Assembly: GCA_045804965.1 (NCBI GenBank)
Contig: JBJMMD010000047.1
Span: 186,001-250,000, forward strand
DNA: 64,000 bases
Direction: 5' to 3'
Origin: CAVTUU01 sp045804965
Lineage (GTDB): Bacteria; Chloroflexota; Chloroflexia; Thermomicrobiales; UBA6265
The position numbers and the translations under genes are program-made. Below the pieces are notes generated by a model. That model did no database searches and had not been told where the DNA came from. It worked only from the letters and a program-made list of their open reading frames with translations. Positions 1 through 8,750 of this stretch are shown here, piece after piece (within the stretch, counting starts at the first letter, position 1; every line of letters starts with the position of its first letter).

Positions 1-42
1 GGTAACCGGCCTAGGGTTGTCACACGGAGGTGGATCAACGTT

Positions 43-1572
43 GTGACTACAAAGCTCTTGTCTGACGATCACCGTTCTCGGTTGAGCGCGGCGATACACG
101 AATCGGTGGCCGACAATGAAGTGCCAGTACTGGACCTCCTCCGTCGACTCATTCGCACTGGAAGCGTGACGGGAACAGAGGGAACGCACAATCGTCGCGA
201 CTCAGTTTGTGGGCTGCTTTGGGAATCTCTGCGCGACGAAGCAACGCTAGTTCGTTCTTACCAATCAGTTCAACCCGAACGTGAAAACATCATCGCGTCG
301 TTGTCCGGGCGACCTGGGCAGGTCTTCGTGTTGGACGCTCATGTCGATACCGTGCCGGCCGGAAGGCCGGACCAATGGTTTACAGCGAACCCGCTCGCTG
401 GAATCGATGGCTCGGTCGAATACCTAGGCAGCAATCGCGTTCGACTTTCCGTCGGCGAGCAGGTGGTTGAGCGCCCCATTCGACCGAGATACGGACGCCT
501 GTGGGAAGCGAGGAATTTTAAGGTCGCGCCGGTCATTTATGGTCGTGGGTCGTTCGATAACAAGGGCCCAGTCGCCGTAGCGTACTTGGCGATCGTTGCC
601 CTCGCCGATGCTCTCGGGAGGACCTCGCTCCAGCTCGAAGGCACGCTCGTCTGTGGATTCGTTGTTGACGAAGAGGAGCACATGCTCGGCACGCAGGCGT
701 TCGCCGGCGGCGAGAGTTGTTGGCTTAACTGCGCCGGCCTCTTGCCAGCGCTGGGCTCCGGCGCTCAATTCCGAGAAGAGATCACCGGTATTGCACTCGA
801 CGGCTCTTATGGTTTCGTACCTGTTGTGGGACACCGAGGCATAAGCCAGCTTCTTGTGCGAACAAGTGGCCAATCTGCGCACGCGGCAACGCCCGACCTC
901 GGCGCGAGCGCAGTGACCCGAATGGCGTCAGTGCTTCATGCGCTCGACACCGGGTCAGAGGACCTTGCAAGATTGTTGAATCCGCTCTTTCAAGACGATC
1001 TACTCGAGCCGGCGAGCCTCGCGATTGGCACGACCATCGTCGGCGGCGGAATTCAAAGTGTTCGTCAAGAGGAACTTGGCCGAACTGTGATTCGAACCGG
1101 CATCAATGTTGTTCCTGATTGGTGCGAAGCAACGATCGACTGTCGCCATCCACGTCCAGCTGACCGCGATTTGCAAACATCCGGGCGCAGAATTTCGCAC
1201 TTTGTCGAACGATTCGCGCGTGAACAAACCGGCCTGGAATCAGATGCTCTCAGTATTTCGCTTCTCGGGGGCGGTCCACCGTGCGCGATCGCGGAATCAG
1301 CCGAAGATGCGCGAAGCGATCCACTCATCGCGGCGGTGCTTAAGCATGGCGAAGAATTTTCTGGGTTCGAGCCGTGGATCGAGACCGCGCCTGGCGGAAC
1401 CGACGCCACCGTCATGATTCATCAGGGCAGGATCAAGACACTAGTAGAATTCGGGCCGGCCGGCGCTTTCGCCCACGAGCCACACGAATTCGTCGAGCGG
1501 GATCAGATAGCGATCGGCGCGCGAATCCTGGCTGAGACAATTGTCGACGTGCTCGGGATCGGGCCGAAATAA
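43..1572 (+). CDS. M20 family metallopeptidase (ArgE/DapE/acetylornithine deacetylase-like)
   Basis: This 509-residue protein has the two-zinc M20 hydrolase layout. The first metal motif VLDAHVDTVP lies near residues 96-105 (H100, D102). GRGSFDNKG near 167-175 supplies the bridging Asp, and VVDEEEH near 208-213 supplies the acidic catalytic pair. A dimerisation domain follows, with a GQSAHAATP-type segment. The C-terminal GGTDA and the late FAHEPHEF segment supply the final ligands. A stretch of about 40 residues (roughly 121-160) separates the first two motifs and is longer than usual. The start is GTG with CGGAGG 12 bases upstream. The family removes acyl or amino-acid groups from N-acylated substrates or dipeptides in the cytoplasm; the substrate cannot be read from sequence. 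Confidence 0.88.
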   Translation: MTTKLLSDDHRSRLSAAIHESVADNEVPVLDLLRRLIRTGSVTGTEGTHNRRDSVCGLLWESLRDEATLVRSYQSVQPERENIIASLSGRPGQVFVLDAHVDTVPAGRPDQWFTANPLAGIDGSVEYLGSNRVRLSVGEQVVERPIRPRYGRLWEARNFKVAPVIYGRGSFDNKGPVAVAYLAIVALADALGRTSLQLEGTLVCGFVVDEEEHMLGTQAFAGGESCWLNCAGLLPALGSGAQFREEITGIALDGSYGFVPVVGHRGISQLLVRTSGQSAHAATPDLGASAVTRMASVLHALDTGSEDLARLLNPLFQDDLLEPASLAIGTTIVGGGIQSVRQEELGRTVIRTGINVVPDWCEATIDCRHPRPADRDLQTSGRRISHFVERFAREQTGLESDALSISLLGGGPPCAIAESAEDARSDPLIAAVLKHGEEFSGFEPWIETAPGGTDATVMIHQGRIKTLVEFGPAGAFAHEPHEFVERDQIAIGARILAETIVDVLGIGPK

Positions 1573-1575
1573 TCA

Positions 1576-1595
1576 CCCGGCACCTAGTGCTCGGG
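1576..1595. terminator. Hairpin between convergent genes
   Basis: The inverted repeat CCCGGCAC/GTGC-T-CGGG has a CTA loop and one bulged T. It sits in the 11-bp gap between two convergent genes and runs into the end of the minus-strand gene, whose stop codon lies in the loop. There is no T-tract on either side, so its role as a terminator is weak inference. Confidence 0.3.
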
Positions 1596-2624
1596 AGTTC
1601 CGTGTGCGTGCGGTTTGGCTGTGGCCGTTGGAGCCTCGGTCGACGTCAATGTTGGTTCAGGTGTCGCAGTTTCGGTGGGTGGCACGCCGGTTGGCGTGTT
1701 GATCGGGGTTTCGGTCGGAGTGGGACTCGGTGTTGGAGTTGGCGTTGCTTGTAGGTGGCCTGGCGGAAACACAACCGGCAGCGGTGCAGTGATTACATTC
1801 ACCTGGAACACGGGAGCCTGCCAATCTAGCGGTAATTGGGCATATCCGTATGAGGCAGGGTTGGTCAGAATCTGGTTGTAATAGGCTCGCCATTCCCGAA
1901 CCGCAGTCGTCATTTGTTGTATGCAAGTGGTGTCGCAAAGTCCGGCGAGGTCGGAATCAATCGCGCCGTTCCACGTGCCCGTCTTTAATTTGAATTCCGC
2001 CAGCCGAGCGGCGCCGGCGTCGAGGTTCGTTTGCGGATCGTAGAGTTCGGGCGCGCTTCCAGAAATCTGCGTTAACCCGAAGCGATTCCCGGGCCCGGCT
2101 AGCGCCGGATATCCATTTGAGTGAACCATCACTTCCGCTGCGAGCAATGCTGCGGGAACGCCGTGCGTCGTGCCAGCACGCGCAATTTCCGGTAGCCAAC
2201 GCAAGACGGGATCGTCAAAGCGCGGAATTGAGGGGGCCGCGACTGTTGACGTCGCGGTTGGAGCAGGCGTGGAACCTGGTTCGTCCATGGCTGTTGTCGT
2301 TTCTGTCGGAGTCGCGGTTGGACTTTTCGTGGGCGCGGCAGCTGTCGGATCGGGTACGTCCGAGACCGGATTGTCGACGACGGCCGGACCTCCGTTGTCC
2401 GTACCCGGATCGTCTTCCGAACCGGGAATCTGCTGTCCGGGGTCGTCGATGACCTCGGTAATGTCGTCGGGTTCTTGAGTTGAGTCGACCGTATCGCCGG
2501 TAATGGCTGAGGTGATTGAATTGATGGTCCAGGAATCCGGAAGATCAACGATCGGGTTAAAGCCGGCTATCGCAATCAGGACGACAACCAACCACCGTAC
2601 GAGGTTCATCCAGATATCAAGCAT
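1584..2624 (-). CDS. Membrane-anchored protein with Pro/Thr-rich linkers and a lysozyme-like (SLT) domain
   Basis: The 346-residue product begins with one hydrophobic segment (about residues 8-24) that serves as signal or anchor. An acidic then Pro/Thr/Ser-rich linker follows to about residue 130. Next comes a compact domain of about 110 residues resembling a lytic transglycosylase fold: a helix with AALLAAEVMVHSNGYP, then FGLTQIS and a long C-terminal helical part with a Cys pair in LCDTTCIQ. A second PT-repeat tail ends the protein. In SLT enzymes the first helix carries the catalytic Glu in an ES.(F/G)N pattern. Here the pattern is EVMVHSNG, so activity is doubtful. A role in binding or remodelling peptidoglycan outside the cell is inference. 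Confidence 0.6.
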   Translation of the reverse strand: MLDIWMNLVRWLVVVLIAIAGFNPIVDLPDSWTINSITSAITGDTVDSTQEPDDITEVIDDPGQQIPGSEDDPGTDNGGPAVVDNPVSDVPDPTAAAPTKSPTATPTETTTAMDEPGSTPAPTATSTVAAPSIPRFDDPVLRWLPEIARAGTTHGVPAALLAAEVMVHSNGYPALAGPGNRFGLTQISGSAPELYDPQTNLDAGAARLAEFKLKTGTWNGAIDSDLAGLCDTTCIQQMTTAVREWRAYYNQILTNPASYGYAQLPLDWQAPVFQVNVITAPLPVVFPPGHLQATPTPTPSPTPTETPINTPTGVPPTETATPEPTLTSTEAPTATAKPHAHGTPEH

Positions 2625-2754
2625 CCTCGTCCACCTAGGTCAACGACCGCGCCGGACGCGCCAAACCGACGCAGCCCGCATCGGCGCTCGCTGCCTACTG
2701 ACAACCCTAATCAGCTTTGCTGAGGCGTGCAACGCGCGGATAGGACCTATGGTC

Positions 2755-3402
2755 CTAAATTGGGCGGTTGTCGTCGCCTTCCCTCTCGATCCAATGAAGC
2801 GTCGGATGAATCGTCCCCATGTCTTCTACCAGTCGGAGGACAAACCGGTGATCGAACTTTGGCGCGCACTTGCCGCACGACCATGTCCCGCGCTGGCGGC
2901 GGGCAAAAGTCGTGCCACATGATGGACAAGCATAGCGGTATCGCAAAGTGCGCCGCTTCACGGGCAGCAGACAGTCTCGGATTTCAGCAAGCGAGGCGCC
3001 AGTTAGCCCGGCGACGCGGAGCGCAATGCGATCGTAACCATGTTTTGCATGGCGGCGATGATCACCATCGATATGATCTCTCATGTGGATCAGCTCTTCA
3101 GCGACGACCAACTCAACTGCCCGTGGCTTCGAGCGATCGATGCGAGGCAAGTTGATCACTATCACATGACGATTCATGCGGGCGAGAAACACATACGCCC
3201 CGCCGAGGCTCGCGGAAACTCGTCGTCCAAGCCAAGTTTCAAACTCAGTTCGCTCCGTCGTGACTAGGACATCGGTGAGCGACAAGTGGAGGAGCCCGGC
3301 GTAGTGCTTGAAATGACGCTTCACCTCTGGATCAATCGATTCCAACGTCGAAACAGGCACGGTTTTCGCATTATGAATGATAGAACCTTGACGCCGTCTC
3401 AC
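2755..3402 (-). CDS. SprT-like protein with zinc ribbon and altered HExxH motif
   Basis: The 215-residue protein has the SprT-like order: an N-terminal helical part, a metalloprotease helix near residues 95-105, a downstream KHGY segment, and a C-terminal zinc ribbon with CPSC and CGKC (about 150-180). In the SprT family HExxH plus a later His hold zinc. Here the helix reads EELIH, so the first His is replaced by Glu; the DNA shows GAA-GAG-CTG-ATC-CAC, so this is not a misreading. The third ligand (AKHGYDRI) and the ribbon are kept. The start is GTG with AGGAGA upstream. It could be a metalloprotease with an unusual ligand set or a non-catalytic DNA-binding relative. Confidence 0.6.
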   Translation of the reverse strand: MRRRQGSIIHNAKTVPVSTLESIDPEVKRHFKHYAGLLHLSLTDVLVTTERTEFETWLGRRVSASLGGAYVFLARMNRHVIVINLPRIDRSKPRAVELVVAEELIHMRDHIDGDHRRHAKHGYDRIALRVAGLTGASLAEIRDCLLPVKRRTLRYRYACPSCGTTFARRQRGTWSCGKCAPKFDHRFVLRLVEDMGTIHPTLHWIEREGDDNRPI

Positions 3403-3435
3403 GAGGGAATTGCTCTCCTGGTAACTCTAAAAGTT

Positions 3436-3465
3436 TTGGTCGAACGTGCGAAGTCAAAGCATAAT
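3436..3465 (+). promoter_or_regulatory. Putative sigma-70 promoter for the receiver protein
   Basis: TTGGTC (3436-3441) and CATAAT (3460-3465) are separated by 18 bases, giving a transcription start near 3472. This supports translation of the downstream gene from GTG 3518 rather than from an in-frame ATG at 3446, which would lie upstream of the transcript. Confidence 0.4.
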
Positions 3466-3517
3466 CGCTGAACGAGATCATGACGACTTCTGCAGTTTGC
3501 ATAAGGACGTGACACAA

Positions 3518-4003
3518 GTGACCACGTCGAACTCAGCGTTACAGCGACCTCATATCCTGGTTATCACTGATGACGAGGACTTGAAGGATTTCTTGCTGGA
3601 GGGCCTCGTGATTGGCGGGTTTTGGGTGAGCGTCGTGGCGAGCGCATTGCAAACGCTCGAAGTGTTCCGGCTTCGCACATTCGACCTGGCGATCGTCGAT
3701 CTCGCGCTCGGCGGCATGAGCGCCTCCGAACTCATCCGACGATTGCGAGCCGCATCCGGCATACAAACCGATGGGAGCCAACGAACCGACATCCCGCTCG
3801 TGGCCCTAGCGGACAGCCCGGATTCGGAATCTGCTGCTGCCGGGCTCAACGCTGGCGCCGATCACGTGCTCTCACCACCGCTCGAGCTCGAAGAATTGAT
3901 CCCAGCCCTGCACGGAATAGTTCAGCAATGGCGCGTGGAGCACCCCAACAGGCCATACGCGGACGAACTTGCCCAATCGTCTGGGGGGAATGACCCAAGC
4001 TAG
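3518..4003 (+). CDS. Stand-alone response-regulator receiver (REC) protein, atypical
   Basis: The product (161 residues from this GTG) is a single receiver domain without an output domain. The acidic pocket is present (VITDDEDL) and so is the phosphoacceptor Asp (AIVDLALGG). Two switch residues differ: the usual Thr/Ser after beta-4 is Ala (LVALADS) and the conserved Lys before Pro is Ser (DHVLSPP). Such receivers often respond weakly or differently to phosphorylation (family knowledge). The start is chosen from AAGGA about 10 bases upstream and from the promoter position. The gene converges on phoU with a 4-bp overlap of the stop codons. The partner kinase is unknown. Confidence 0.65.
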   Translation: MTTSNSALQRPHILVITDDEDLKDFLLEGLVIGGFWVSVVASALQTLEVFRLRTFDLAIVDLALGGMSASELIRRLRAASGIQTDGSQRTDIPLVALADSPDSESAAAGLNAGADHVLSPPLELEELIPALHGIVQQWRVEHPNRPYADELAQSSGGNDPS

Positions 4004-4665
4004 TAGGTGGAAACAGCGATTTCTTCGAACTGGCCGGTGACGGAGAATATGACCCTTTCGCAGATGTTTGTCACCCGATCGGCGATACGCTCGAGGTTGT
4101 GTGCGGCCCACAACAAGTGTGTTGCTCGGTTGATCGTGCCCGGATCAGCCATCATATACGTCAGGAGTTCTCGATAGATTTGATCGTAAAGTTGGTCGAC
4201 ATCGTCGTCTCGCATTACGATCTCGCGCGCAAAATCGGCTTGGCCTTCGATAAACGCCGTGATGCTGTCTGCGAGCATAGTGCGACTGAGTTCGCTCATG
4301 CGCGGAATATCGACGAGCGGTTTCAAGAGCGGTTCATTCGCCGTTTCAATCACGATCTTGGCAATTCCAGCGGCGTGGTCGCCCATGCGCTCAAGATCGA
4401 CGACGATGTGCATCACGGAAGAAATAACTCGAAGATCGCTCGCCATTGGTGCCTGCGTCGCAATCACATTGAGCGCCCGCTCCTCTGTTTTCCAGCGTTC
4501 TTGATTGATTTCAGCGTCGCCGGCATAAACTTGGCGAGCAAGATTGAGATCTTGGCGCTTGAGCGAATCCACGGAACGCGCAATTGCCTTGTCGACCATG
4601 CTCGAAAGCGCGACCACGTCATCACGAAGTTCCTGCAATTGGTTGCTAAATACCACGCGGGTCAT
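4000..4665 (-). CDS. phoU: Phosphate transport system regulator PhoU
   Basis: The 221-residue, all-helical protein carries the two PhoU three-helix repeats. Each has its metal-binding acidic signature: MHIVVDLERMGDHA in the first half and LLWAAHNLERIADRV in the second. PhoU restrains the phosphate sensor kinase while PstSCAB is transporting and limits phosphate uptake. The gene is last in the pst operon, 41 bases after pstB, with GAGAGG about 10 bases before the ATG. Length and domain order match the family. Confidence 0.95.
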   Translation of the reverse strand: MTRVVFSNQLQELRDDVVALSSMVDKAIARSVDSLKRQDLNLARQVYAGDAEINQERWKTEERALNVIATQAPMASDLRVISSVMHIVVDLERMGDHAAGIAKIVIETANEPLLKPLVDIPRMSELSRTMLADSITAFIEGQADFAREIVMRDDDVDQLYDQIYRELLTYMMADPGTINRATHLLWAAHNLERIADRVTNICERVIFSVTGQFEEIAVSTY

Positions 4666-4706
4666 CGAATGACTGCCTCTCTTCGGCGAAAACTACACGA
4701 CAATCG

Positions 4707-5534
4707 CTAACCGAACCGTCCAGTGATGTAATCCTCTGTTCGCTGATCTCGCGGGTTCGTGAAGATCTGCTGCGTATCCCCAGCCTCGACTAAGACTCCT
4801 TGACGCTTCTGATTCAGTGAAAAGAAGACCGTCTGGTCCGATACACGGGCTGCCTGTTGCATATTGTGTGTCACGACGACGATCGTGTAGTTGCGAACAA
4901 GTTCCCGCATCAAGTCTTCGATCTTGAGCGTGGAGATCGGGTCGAGCGCGCTCGCCGGCTCATCCATAAGAATTACATCGGGGTTGATTGCCAACGTCCG
5001 GGCGATGCACAGTCGCTGCTGCTGGCCCCCGGACAAGGCAAGTCCGCTCTCTTTGAGCTTGTCCTTGACCTCGTCCCACAATGCTGCCTGGCGCAGGCAG
5101 CGTTCCACGAGCTCGTTCATATTCCCTTTAATGCCGTTGATCTTTGCTCCCCAGGCGACGTTTTCGTAGATGCTCTTTGGAAATGGATTGGGTTTCTGGA
5201 AGACCATGCCGATGTGGCGGCGAACTTCAACTGGGTCAATTCGCGGATTGCAAATGTCGATGCCGTGATACTCAATTCTGCCTTCGACCCTTGCGCCTAC
5301 AACAAGATCATTCATGCGATTGATGCAGCGAATCACCGTGCTCTTGCCGCAGCCGGAGGGTCCGATAAGGGCCGTAACTTTGTTGCTGGGAACATCAAAG
5401 GTGACATCTGTCACAGCAAGGCGTTCGCCGTAATAAACGTGGACGTCTTTCATCGAGACTAAGATCGAATCTGGCGACTGAATCGCTCCTGGAGCCTGAT
5501 CTGTAACCGGAATCGGCGCTGGCATTTCGACCAT
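4707..5534 (-). CDS. pstB: Phosphate ABC transporter ATP-binding protein PstB
   Basis: The 275-residue ATPase has Walker A (GPSGCGKST), the PstB-typical IRCINRMND, a Q-loop (VFQKPNPFPKSI), the signature LSGGQQQRLCIA, Walker B (VILMDEPASALDP) and the H-loop (VVTHNMQQA). These identify PstB, the motor of high-affinity phosphate import. The reading frame stays open into pstA; the ATG at 5534 is chosen because AAGGAATTAAG lies just upstream. In-frame ATGs at 5579 and 5591 (the latter overlapping the pstA stop) are possible alternatives. Confidence 0.95.
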   Translation of the reverse strand: MVEMPAPIPVTDQAPGAIQSPDSILVSMKDVHVYYGERLAVTDVTFDVPSNKVTALIGPSGCGKSTVIRCINRMNDLVVGARVEGRIEYHGIDICNPRIDPVEVRRHIGMVFQKPNPFPKSIYENVAWGAKINGIKGNMNELVERCLRQAALWDEVKDKLKESGLALSGGQQQRLCIARTLAINPDVILMDEPASALDPISTLKIEDLMRELVRNYTIVVVTHNMQQAARVSDQTVFFSLNQKRQGVLVEAGDTQQIFTNPRDQRTEDYITGRFG

Positions 5535-5584
5535 TCTTAATTCCTTATTAGTTTCGTCGCCTGGAGCGTTTGCAATCATCGCTT

Positions 5585-6493
5585 TCACCATTTGGCATTC
5601 CGGCTGAATCGCTGCCGGAGATAGATGGCTCCTGCGTTCATGACGAGCAGCAATGCAAGGAGGACGATAATTCCCGCGGCCGCGAGTTCCCGAAACTCTT
5701 TCTGCGGAAGGGCAGTCCACTGATAGATCTGAATTGGCAATGCCGTATACCCCGAGAGGACCGATGTCGGTTTGTATGTCAAATACAATGACGCGCCGAC
5801 CACAAGAAGCGGGGCTGTTTCGCCGATCGCGCGTGAGATCGCAAGAATAGTTCCGGTCAGAATACCTGGCATCGCCGCCGGAAGAACGTGGTGACGAGCA
5901 ACCTGCCATTTCGTCGCGCCGAGCGCAAATGCCGCTTGCCGCAGGGAGAGCGGAACGGCCTTTATCGCCTCCTGACTGGCGATGATGATGATCGGCAAAA
6001 TGAGGAGCGCCATCGTCAGAGATCCAGCGAGAATCACCCTGCCAATGCGGAACAGTTCGACAAAGATCCCCAGTCCAAGAAGTCCGTAAACGACCGATGG
6101 AACCCCTGCCAAGTTTGAGATATTGATTTGCAGAACCTTGGTCCACCAATTATGAGGGGCATATTCCTCAAGATAGACCGCGGCGCCGATCCCAATAGGC
6201 AGAGCAATCACCGCAGTCAAGGAAATGACCCATATCGTTCCCCAGAGAGCGTTATTAAGTCCCGCGTTTTCCGGCTTTCGGGAGGGCATGTTCTTGATGA
6301 AGTCCCAACTAACCCACGCCCAGCCCCGACTGATAACCGTCCAAAGGAGTACTCCAAGGATGATGATCGCGAAGCAAGTAATTGCGCCGAAGACGACGCT
6401 GAACGCCCTGCTCCTGGCCCCTCGCCGCTTGATTTGACGTGAACTTCCAAAAACGACCTCTCCGGGTCCCGCGGAGGCTTGGTTCGCGCTCAT
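5585..6493 (-). CDS. pstA: Phosphate ABC transporter permease PstA
   Basis: The 302-residue permease has six predicted membrane helices, the first near residues 31-53. The cytoplasmic coupling loop contains the EAA-type sequence LRQAAFALGATKWQVARHHVLPAAMPGI, of which the residues EA..G and LP are the conserved contacts to PstB. It pairs with PstC to form the phosphate channel. Its start overlaps the end of pstC by 4 bp (ATGA), so translation is probably coupled. Confidence 0.95.
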   Translation of the reverse strand: MSANQASAGPGEVVFGSSRQIKRRGARSRAFSVVFGAITCFAIIILGVLLWTVISRGWAWVSWDFIKNMPSRKPENAGLNNALWGTIWVISLTAVIALPIGIGAAVYLEEYAPHNWWTKVLQINISNLAGVPSVVYGLLGLGIFVELFRIGRVILAGSLTMALLILPIIIIASQEAIKAVPLSLRQAAFALGATKWQVARHHVLPAAMPGILTGTILAISRAIGETAPLLVVGASLYLTYKPTSVLSGYTALPIQIYQWTALPQKEFRELAAAGIIVLLALLLVMNAGAIYLRQRFSRNAKW

Positions 6494-7473
6494 TCATATA
6501 CCTCTCGGTACCTTGCGACGATGAAATGGCTCAGGATGTTCATGAGAAATGTCAAGAGAAACAAAAGAGTTCCGACCGCAAATAGCGATTTAAAAACGAC
6601 TGATCCAGAGACTACGTCGCCTGACAGGACCTGAACGATGTAGGCGGTCATTGCTTCCATTGCCTCACGGGGATCAAGGACAAGTTGGGCGCGCGAGCCT
6701 GAAGCAATCGCGACAATCATTGTCTCGCCAATGGCGCGAGAGATCGCCAGAATGAACGAGGCGATAATTCCAGAGATGGCGGCAGGAACCGCTATGCGGG
6801 TTGAAACCTCTAACTTCGTTGCTCCAAGCGCATATGCGCCTTCTCGCAGCGACCCAGGAACCGCATTTAGAGCGTCTTCAGAGAGTGAGGCAACCATCGG
6901 CAAAATCATGATGCCGACGGCGATGCCAGCAGACAGCGCGTTGTACGGCCCCATCCCGGGAAACACACTCTTCAACAACCGAGGGGTTATGAATGTCAAC
7001 GCGAAATATCCATAAACAATCGTGGGAATGCCGGCGAGAAGCTCGAGCGACGGTTTCAGAACGGCTCTCACACCTGGTCGCGCATACTCGCTGAGGAAGA
7101 TTGCGCTCATCAAACCAAGTGGGATCGCGACGATCATTGCGACCGCGGAAATCTGCAGAGTCGCTGAAACGAGCGGGATGACTCCAAATTCGGGATTCTT
7201 AAACAGGGCTGTCCATCTCGTCCCAGTCAGAAAGTCGACGATAGAGACTTGGCCAAAGAATGAAATCGTCTCCCCGAGGAGCACCGCAATGATTCCAACT
7301 GTCGTCAGGACTGAAAGGGCTCCGCAGAAAAAGAGAAACGCACCAATGATGCGCTCAGAGGTGCGACGAGATCGTTGACCCGTCAGGTCGAGCGAAACTG
7401 GGCGGGGTACATTGGAAACACCTGGAACCGGAAACGCTTGAGCAGTTGCCGAATCTGCTGTTGGCTGGCTCAT
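6490..7473 (-). CDS. pstC: Phosphate ABC transporter permease PstC
   Basis: The 327-residue permease has an N-terminal cytoplasmic tail of about 40 residues, then a first helix near 42-66 and five more. The coupling loop includes LREGAYALGATKLEVSTRI followed by a conserved AISRAIGET segment. The ATG has a good AGGAGA site upstream. The gene follows pstS after a spacer that holds a strong hairpin, which could reduce permease output relative to the binding protein. Confidence 0.95.
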   Translation of the reverse strand: MSQPTADSATAQAFPVPGVSNVPRPVSLDLTGQRSRRTSERIIGAFLFFCGALSVLTTVGIIAVLLGETISFFGQVSIVDFLTGTRWTALFKNPEFGVIPLVSATLQISAVAMIVAIPLGLMSAIFLSEYARPGVRAVLKPSLELLAGIPTIVYGYFALTFITPRLLKSVFPGMGPYNALSAGIAVGIMILPMVASLSEDALNAVPGSLREGAYALGATKLEVSTRIAVPAAISGIIASFILAISRAIGETMIVAIASGSRAQLVLDPREAMEAMTAYIVQVLSGDVVSGSVVFKSLFAVGTLLFLLTFLMNILSHFIVARYREVYE

Positions 7474-7535
7474 TCTTCCGGTCTCCTAAGTGCTGATCGA
7501 TACAAACATGGCGTTAACATTCCTGAAATTTGGGC

Positions 7536-7575
7536 GGGCCGGCTTCTCGCAGCCACGGTTTCGAGAAGCCGGCCC
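7536..7575 (-). promoter_or_regulatory. Intercistronic hairpin between pstS and pstC
   Basis: A perfect 14-bp stem (7536-7549 with 7562-7575; GGGCCGGCTTCTCG) closes a 12-base loop in the 146-bp pstS-pstC gap. No T-tract follows on the minus strand, so it looks more like a 3'-end stabiliser or partial terminator for the pstS message than a full terminator. Higher expression of binding protein than permease by this means is common in ABC operons; its use here is inference. Confidence 0.6.
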
Positions 7576-7619
7576 AGTTACCCGGCATTACGATCCGAAA
7601 TCGAAATGCCGCCTTTTGG

Positions 7620-8660
7620 CTACGGTGTCGCCGCTGGTGACGCAGACGCCCCAGGACCATCTGGTTGGATTGCGCCCGAAATCGAGTCCTCGACCTTTTT
7701 CTGGTCCTTGACATAGATATCCGTGGGCGCGTCAACGAATCCAACATCGTCGACGAGTGCCGGGGCGCTCGCAATGTAGAACCGTAGGAACTCCTGCACT
7801 TGTGGTTTAGAGGCGAGACTGTCGGCGTTGATATAGATGAACAGCGGCCGAGAGAGAGGCGCGTAGGAACTATCGCGGATTGTATCTTTGCTTGGTCCGA
7901 CGCAGCCATTGCCGTTGTCAACTTTCACGGCCTTTAGCTTGTCAGTGTTGTTGGCATAGTATGCGAATCCGAAGTATCCGAGTGCGTTCTCATCACCGGC
8001 CACGCCTTCAACCAAGACGTTGTCGTCTTCGCTTGGTGTGTAGTCTTCGCGCGAGACGCCTTGTTCTCCGTTAATGACCTCAGTGAAATAGTCAAACGTA
8101 CCCGAGTCGGTGCCAGGTCCGTAGAGGCTGACTTCTTTATCCGGCCAGTCAGGGTTCAAGTCCTTCCACGTTTTGACGGTGGAGTCTTTCTGCCACAACT
8201 GCTTCAACTGATCGACAGTCATGCAGTCAATGAAGTCATTTGCCGAGTTCACAACGAGGGTGACACCGTCGTAGGCAACTTCGTACTCGAAGTATTTGAT
8301 GCCTTTGTCAGCACAAGCTTTGACTTCATCTGGGTCTTTGATCGGACGCGAAGCGTCCTGAACGTCGGTTTCGCCGTTGCAGAACCGCTTGAATCCACCT
8401 CCGGTGCCGGAAATATCGACCTTGACTTGAACTCCCGACGCTTGCTTGGTGAACTCTTCAGCCACAGCCTGAGTGATCGGACCGACCGTCGATGAACCGT
8501 CGGCCGCGATCGAACCCGACAACGAGCCGAGGTCGGTCCCCGGTGTGTACGGAGCCGGCGTTGCATCTTGCGCGAGCGCTCCGACGCTTGAAACAGCGAG
8601 CGTCGCTCCGAGAGCGACGGTCAGCATTGCCCCCCGTTTTAACCGCTGAATGGACCGCAC
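7620..8660 (-). CDS. pstS: Phosphate-binding protein PstS
   Basis: The 346-residue protein has a signal peptide (about 30 residues, positively charged start, cleavage near ALAQD) with no lipobox Cys. The PstS fold shows IAADGSSTVGPI near the start, the phosphate-contact segments SGTGGGFKRFCNGE and DASRPI, and YGPGTDSGTFDYF later. A short Pro/Ala/Ser tail ends it. It captures phosphate outside the membrane for PstCAB. The start is GTG with GGGAG seven bases upstream, 90 bases after the regulator gene. No box array precedes pstS itself, so it probably depends on the promoter before the regulator. Confidence 0.95.
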   Translation of the reverse strand: MRSIQRLKRGAMLTVALGATLAVSSVGALAQDATPAPYTPGTDLGSLSGSIAADGSSTVGPITQAVAEEFTKQASGVQVKVDISGTGGGFKRFCNGETDVQDASRPIKDPDEVKACADKGIKYFEYEVAYDGVTLVVNSANDFIDCMTVDQLKQLWQKDSTVKTWKDLNPDWPDKEVSLYGPGTDSGTFDYFTEVINGEQGVSREDYTPSEDDNVLVEGVAGDENALGYFGFAYYANNTDKLKAVKVDNGNGCVGPSKDTIRDSSYAPLSRPLFIYINADSLASKPQVQEFLRFYIASAPALVDDVGFVDAPTDIYVKDQKKVEDSISGAIQPDGPGASASPAATP

Positions 8661-8750
8661 GTTTTGCTCCCTTCTCCTTGGTATTTGCGGACTTCAACTT
8701 CAGCGAACAAAGCTCGCTTGCTATCTCATCCGACCAGCTTGCGGGGCCGG

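Noticed and set aside
424..882. 152-codon minus-strand frame inside the M20 peptidase gene
   Set aside because: It lies opposite a gene with clear motifs and has no recognisable product.
5535..6149. 205-codon N-terminal extension of pstB
   Set aside because: It is the shadow of pstA; PstB proteins are about 250-290 residues.
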